From contig NZ_CP129107.1 in assembly GCF_030406725.1 (NCBI RefSeq), positions 992,001 through 1,056,000 of the forward strand: a stretch of DNA of 64,000 nucleotides, read 5' to 3'. Below, one piece after another: positions 63,401-64,000 of the stretch. Numbering within the stretch: the stretch's first letter is position 1; every line of letters begins with the position of its first letter. The notes beneath the pieces are model-generated. The model did no database searches, had not been told where the DNA came from, and was given only the letters and a program-made list of their open reading frames with translations. This DNA is from Alteriqipengyuania flavescens. Its GTDB lineage: Bacteria; Pseudomonadota; Alphaproteobacteria; Sphingomonadales; Sphingomonadaceae. A program made the translations under genes and the position numbers.

Positions 63401-63798
63401 TCATCGCCCTATCGGGGGTCGCGGTATTGAATGGCCTCGTGATGATGACCGCGATACGCCAGCGCCTCGACAAGGGAATGCCTCTCGATGAGGCGATCTC
63501 CGATGGCGCACTGGCGAGGCTGCGACCGGTGCTGATGACAGCCTTGGTGGCCTCGCTCGGCTTCGTGCCGATGGCCCTTGCGACCGGCACGGGCGCGGAA
63601 GTCCAGCGTCCGCTCGCCACTGTCGTGATCGGCGGATTGATTACCGCGACCGCGCTCACGCTCTTCGTCCTGCCCGCGATCGCGCGGCTCGTGCTCAATC
63701 GATCGGACGATGAGCGCAGCTGGCGCGAGAAGTGGTGGGATCGCCTGCGTCGAAACGTGACCAGCGACGAGCAGCGCGAACTGACGGACATCGCATGA
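60466..63798 (+). CDS. czcA: Heavy-metal RND efflux pump, CzcA/CusA family
   Basis: 1110 residues. The typical 12-helix RND pump has two large periplasmic loops. The proton-relay/signature segment of helix 4 is DFGLIVDGAVIIVEN (Asp448, Asp454, Glu461), the wording of Co/Zn/Cd pumps (HME1), rather than the Cu/Ag type. The N-terminal PDITNTQVQINTSAPALSPSQVETQVTFPIETGLAGIEGLEMTRSISRNGFSQV is well conserved. It exports divalent cations with CzcB and CzcC. Upstream overlap and direct succession show one operon. Confidence 0.95.
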   Translation: MVTETRPTPEVGNHTGSASHRHGLIGAILDIAVRFRWAVIVLTVFAAIYGAMNLLRLPIDAVPDITNTQVQINTSAPALSPSQVETQVTFPIETGLAGIEGLEMTRSISRNGFSQVTAIFEEGTDIYFARQQVNERLAPIGASLPEGAEPTMGPISTGLGEVLMYTIEYEYPGGRDAPKGGRTGWQSDRSFITERGDRLDTEVAKAAYLRTVQDWVVAPLMRSIDGVAGVDSIGGYEKQFLVQPDPARLTGYGLSFDTLIDALEAANLAEGANFVDRAGEALLVRVDARLGGTQDIEQAVVATREGVPIRIGDVASVRIGGDLRTGAASLNGEEAVVGTVLMRSGENSRTVAAASAERLEEVRASLPAGVVAEIVYNRSSLVDATIATVEKNLVEGALLVIAVLFLMLGNIRAAIIAALVIPISMLMAAVGMNRLGVSGNLMSLGALDFGLIVDGAVIIVENSVARLAARQHREGRLLSLGERLTETRLAAQEMIKPTVYGQAIILLVYAPLLTFTGVEGKTFSPMAITVMLALASAFVLSLTFVPAMIAVLLNRKLTEKEVKPVRMAKERYGPAVRRAIARPWPVIGAGAGLFAVAAFVFTLLGSEFTPQLDERDIAVQSLRIPSTSLERSLAMQRQVEDRLETFPQVELVFSRTGTAEVASDPMPPNASDAYVILKPREEWPDPDLSKDELVAQMEESLSGLVGNLYEFSQPIELRFNELIAGVRGDVAVKLYGDDLTALTRSAGEVAEVLRGVEGAADVKVQQVTGFPTLDIAFDRPTIARYGLTVEEVAQSVAIALGGRPAGLVFEGDRRFDVVVRLEDATRDDFDQLGALPIVLESGVTVPLRTLADFQVVDGLAEVRREQGRRLVIVSANVRERDLGSFVEEARAGVSENVGLPAASFIEWGGQYQNLQAAQARLALVVPVCFALVLLLLFMALGGWVPALAVFSAIPMALAGGVFALALRGMPFSVSAAVGFIALSGVAVLNGLVMMTAIRQRLDKGMPLDEAISDGALARLRPVLMTALVASLGFVPMALATGTGAEVQRPLATVVIGGLITATALTLFVLPAIARLVLNRSDDERSWREKWWDRLRRNVTSDEQRELTDIA

Positions 63799-63820
63799 TG
63801 GTCCGGGAAAGGAGAATACG

Positions 63821-64000
63821 ATGTTGAAGATAGACGAAGAGAACGGACTGCTGCGGATACGCGCGAGTGGCCAACTCGAAAGCTCGGACTACGATGACTT
63901 CGTGCCTCGGTTCGAACAGCTTGTCGGGCGAAAGCCCGGCAAGCTGCCGATTGTAATCGAACTCGCGTCCGATTTTGCAGGCTGGGATCTGCCCGGACTA
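63821..64000 (+). CDS. SpoIIAA-like (STAS-related) protein, N-terminal part (runs off window)
   Basis: Starts ATG 63821 after GGAGAA, 22 bp beyond czcA. The visible 60 residues (MLKIDEENGLLRIRASGQLESSDYDDFVPRF, then VIELASDFAGWDLPGL) fit the SpoIIAA-like family (PF11964), small soluble proteins often found downstream of metal and stress clusters. No function is assigned; the C-terminus is missing. Confidence 0.75.
   Translation, partial: MLKIDEENGLLRIRASGQLESSDYDDFVPRFEQLVGRKPGKLPIVIELASDFAGWDLPGL

Overview
The window is high-GC alphaproteobacterial chromosome. Gene content (a SUF operon led by an Rrf2 regulator, an E. coli-unlike AraC-type paralogue set, DUF2093, EI24, MmcB, purD/xseA head-to-head) and the protein sequences look like Sphingomonadales, most likely Erythrobacteraceae; the genus cannot be fixed from sequence alone.

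Positions 1-41.27 kb read as ordinary core chromosome, almost gapless: an acyl-CoA ligase, gamma-glutamyltransferase and pyrD (minus strand); two tandem AraC-type regulators; an rrf2-sufB-(four extra genes)-sufC-sufD-sufS-DUF59-sufA operon; adenosine kinase; purD and xseA with overlapping divergent start codons; cell-wall, tRNA-editing, RNase T2 and L28 genes; the 3' remnant of a tad pilus cluster whose tadB is truncated; nadC; a LytS/LytR-type two-component pair; protease, hydrolase and phosphatase genes; a large acidic PAS-type protein; and mmcB behind a perfect LexA box.

At 41.27 kb a tRNA-Arg(CCG) marks the start of an integrated element. A large serine recombinase runs into the tRNA, so that its last ~20 residues are antisense to the tRNA gene. 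From here to the window end the content is accessory. The most striking locus is a co-directional minus-strand operon (51424 down to 43545): a sigma-factor-like protein, a small XRE-like/anti-sigma-like protein, a 1133-aa ImmA/IrrE-protease + UvrD helicase + AddB-like Fe-S domain fusion, a triple ubiquitin-like (Multiubiq) protein, an E2-like protein, a JAMM-protease/E1 fusion, and a DUF6527 metal-binding-type protein. The last four overlap by 1-4 bp. Together they form a complete Ubl conjugation/deconjugation cassette coupled to a DNA-sensing protease-helicase and its own transcriptional control, probably a stress or phage-defence system.

Beyond it are a MobA/MobL relaxase with a candidate oriT just upstream, two coupled genes of unknown function, a frameshifted gene remnant and a terminator, and then a heavy-metal resistance module: MerR regulator facing a CDF transporter with a textbook MerR operator, DUF3703, a His-rich periplasmic protein, czcC-czcB-czcA and the start of a SpoIIAA-like gene. 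The far end of the element was not found, so it probably lies beyond 64 kb.
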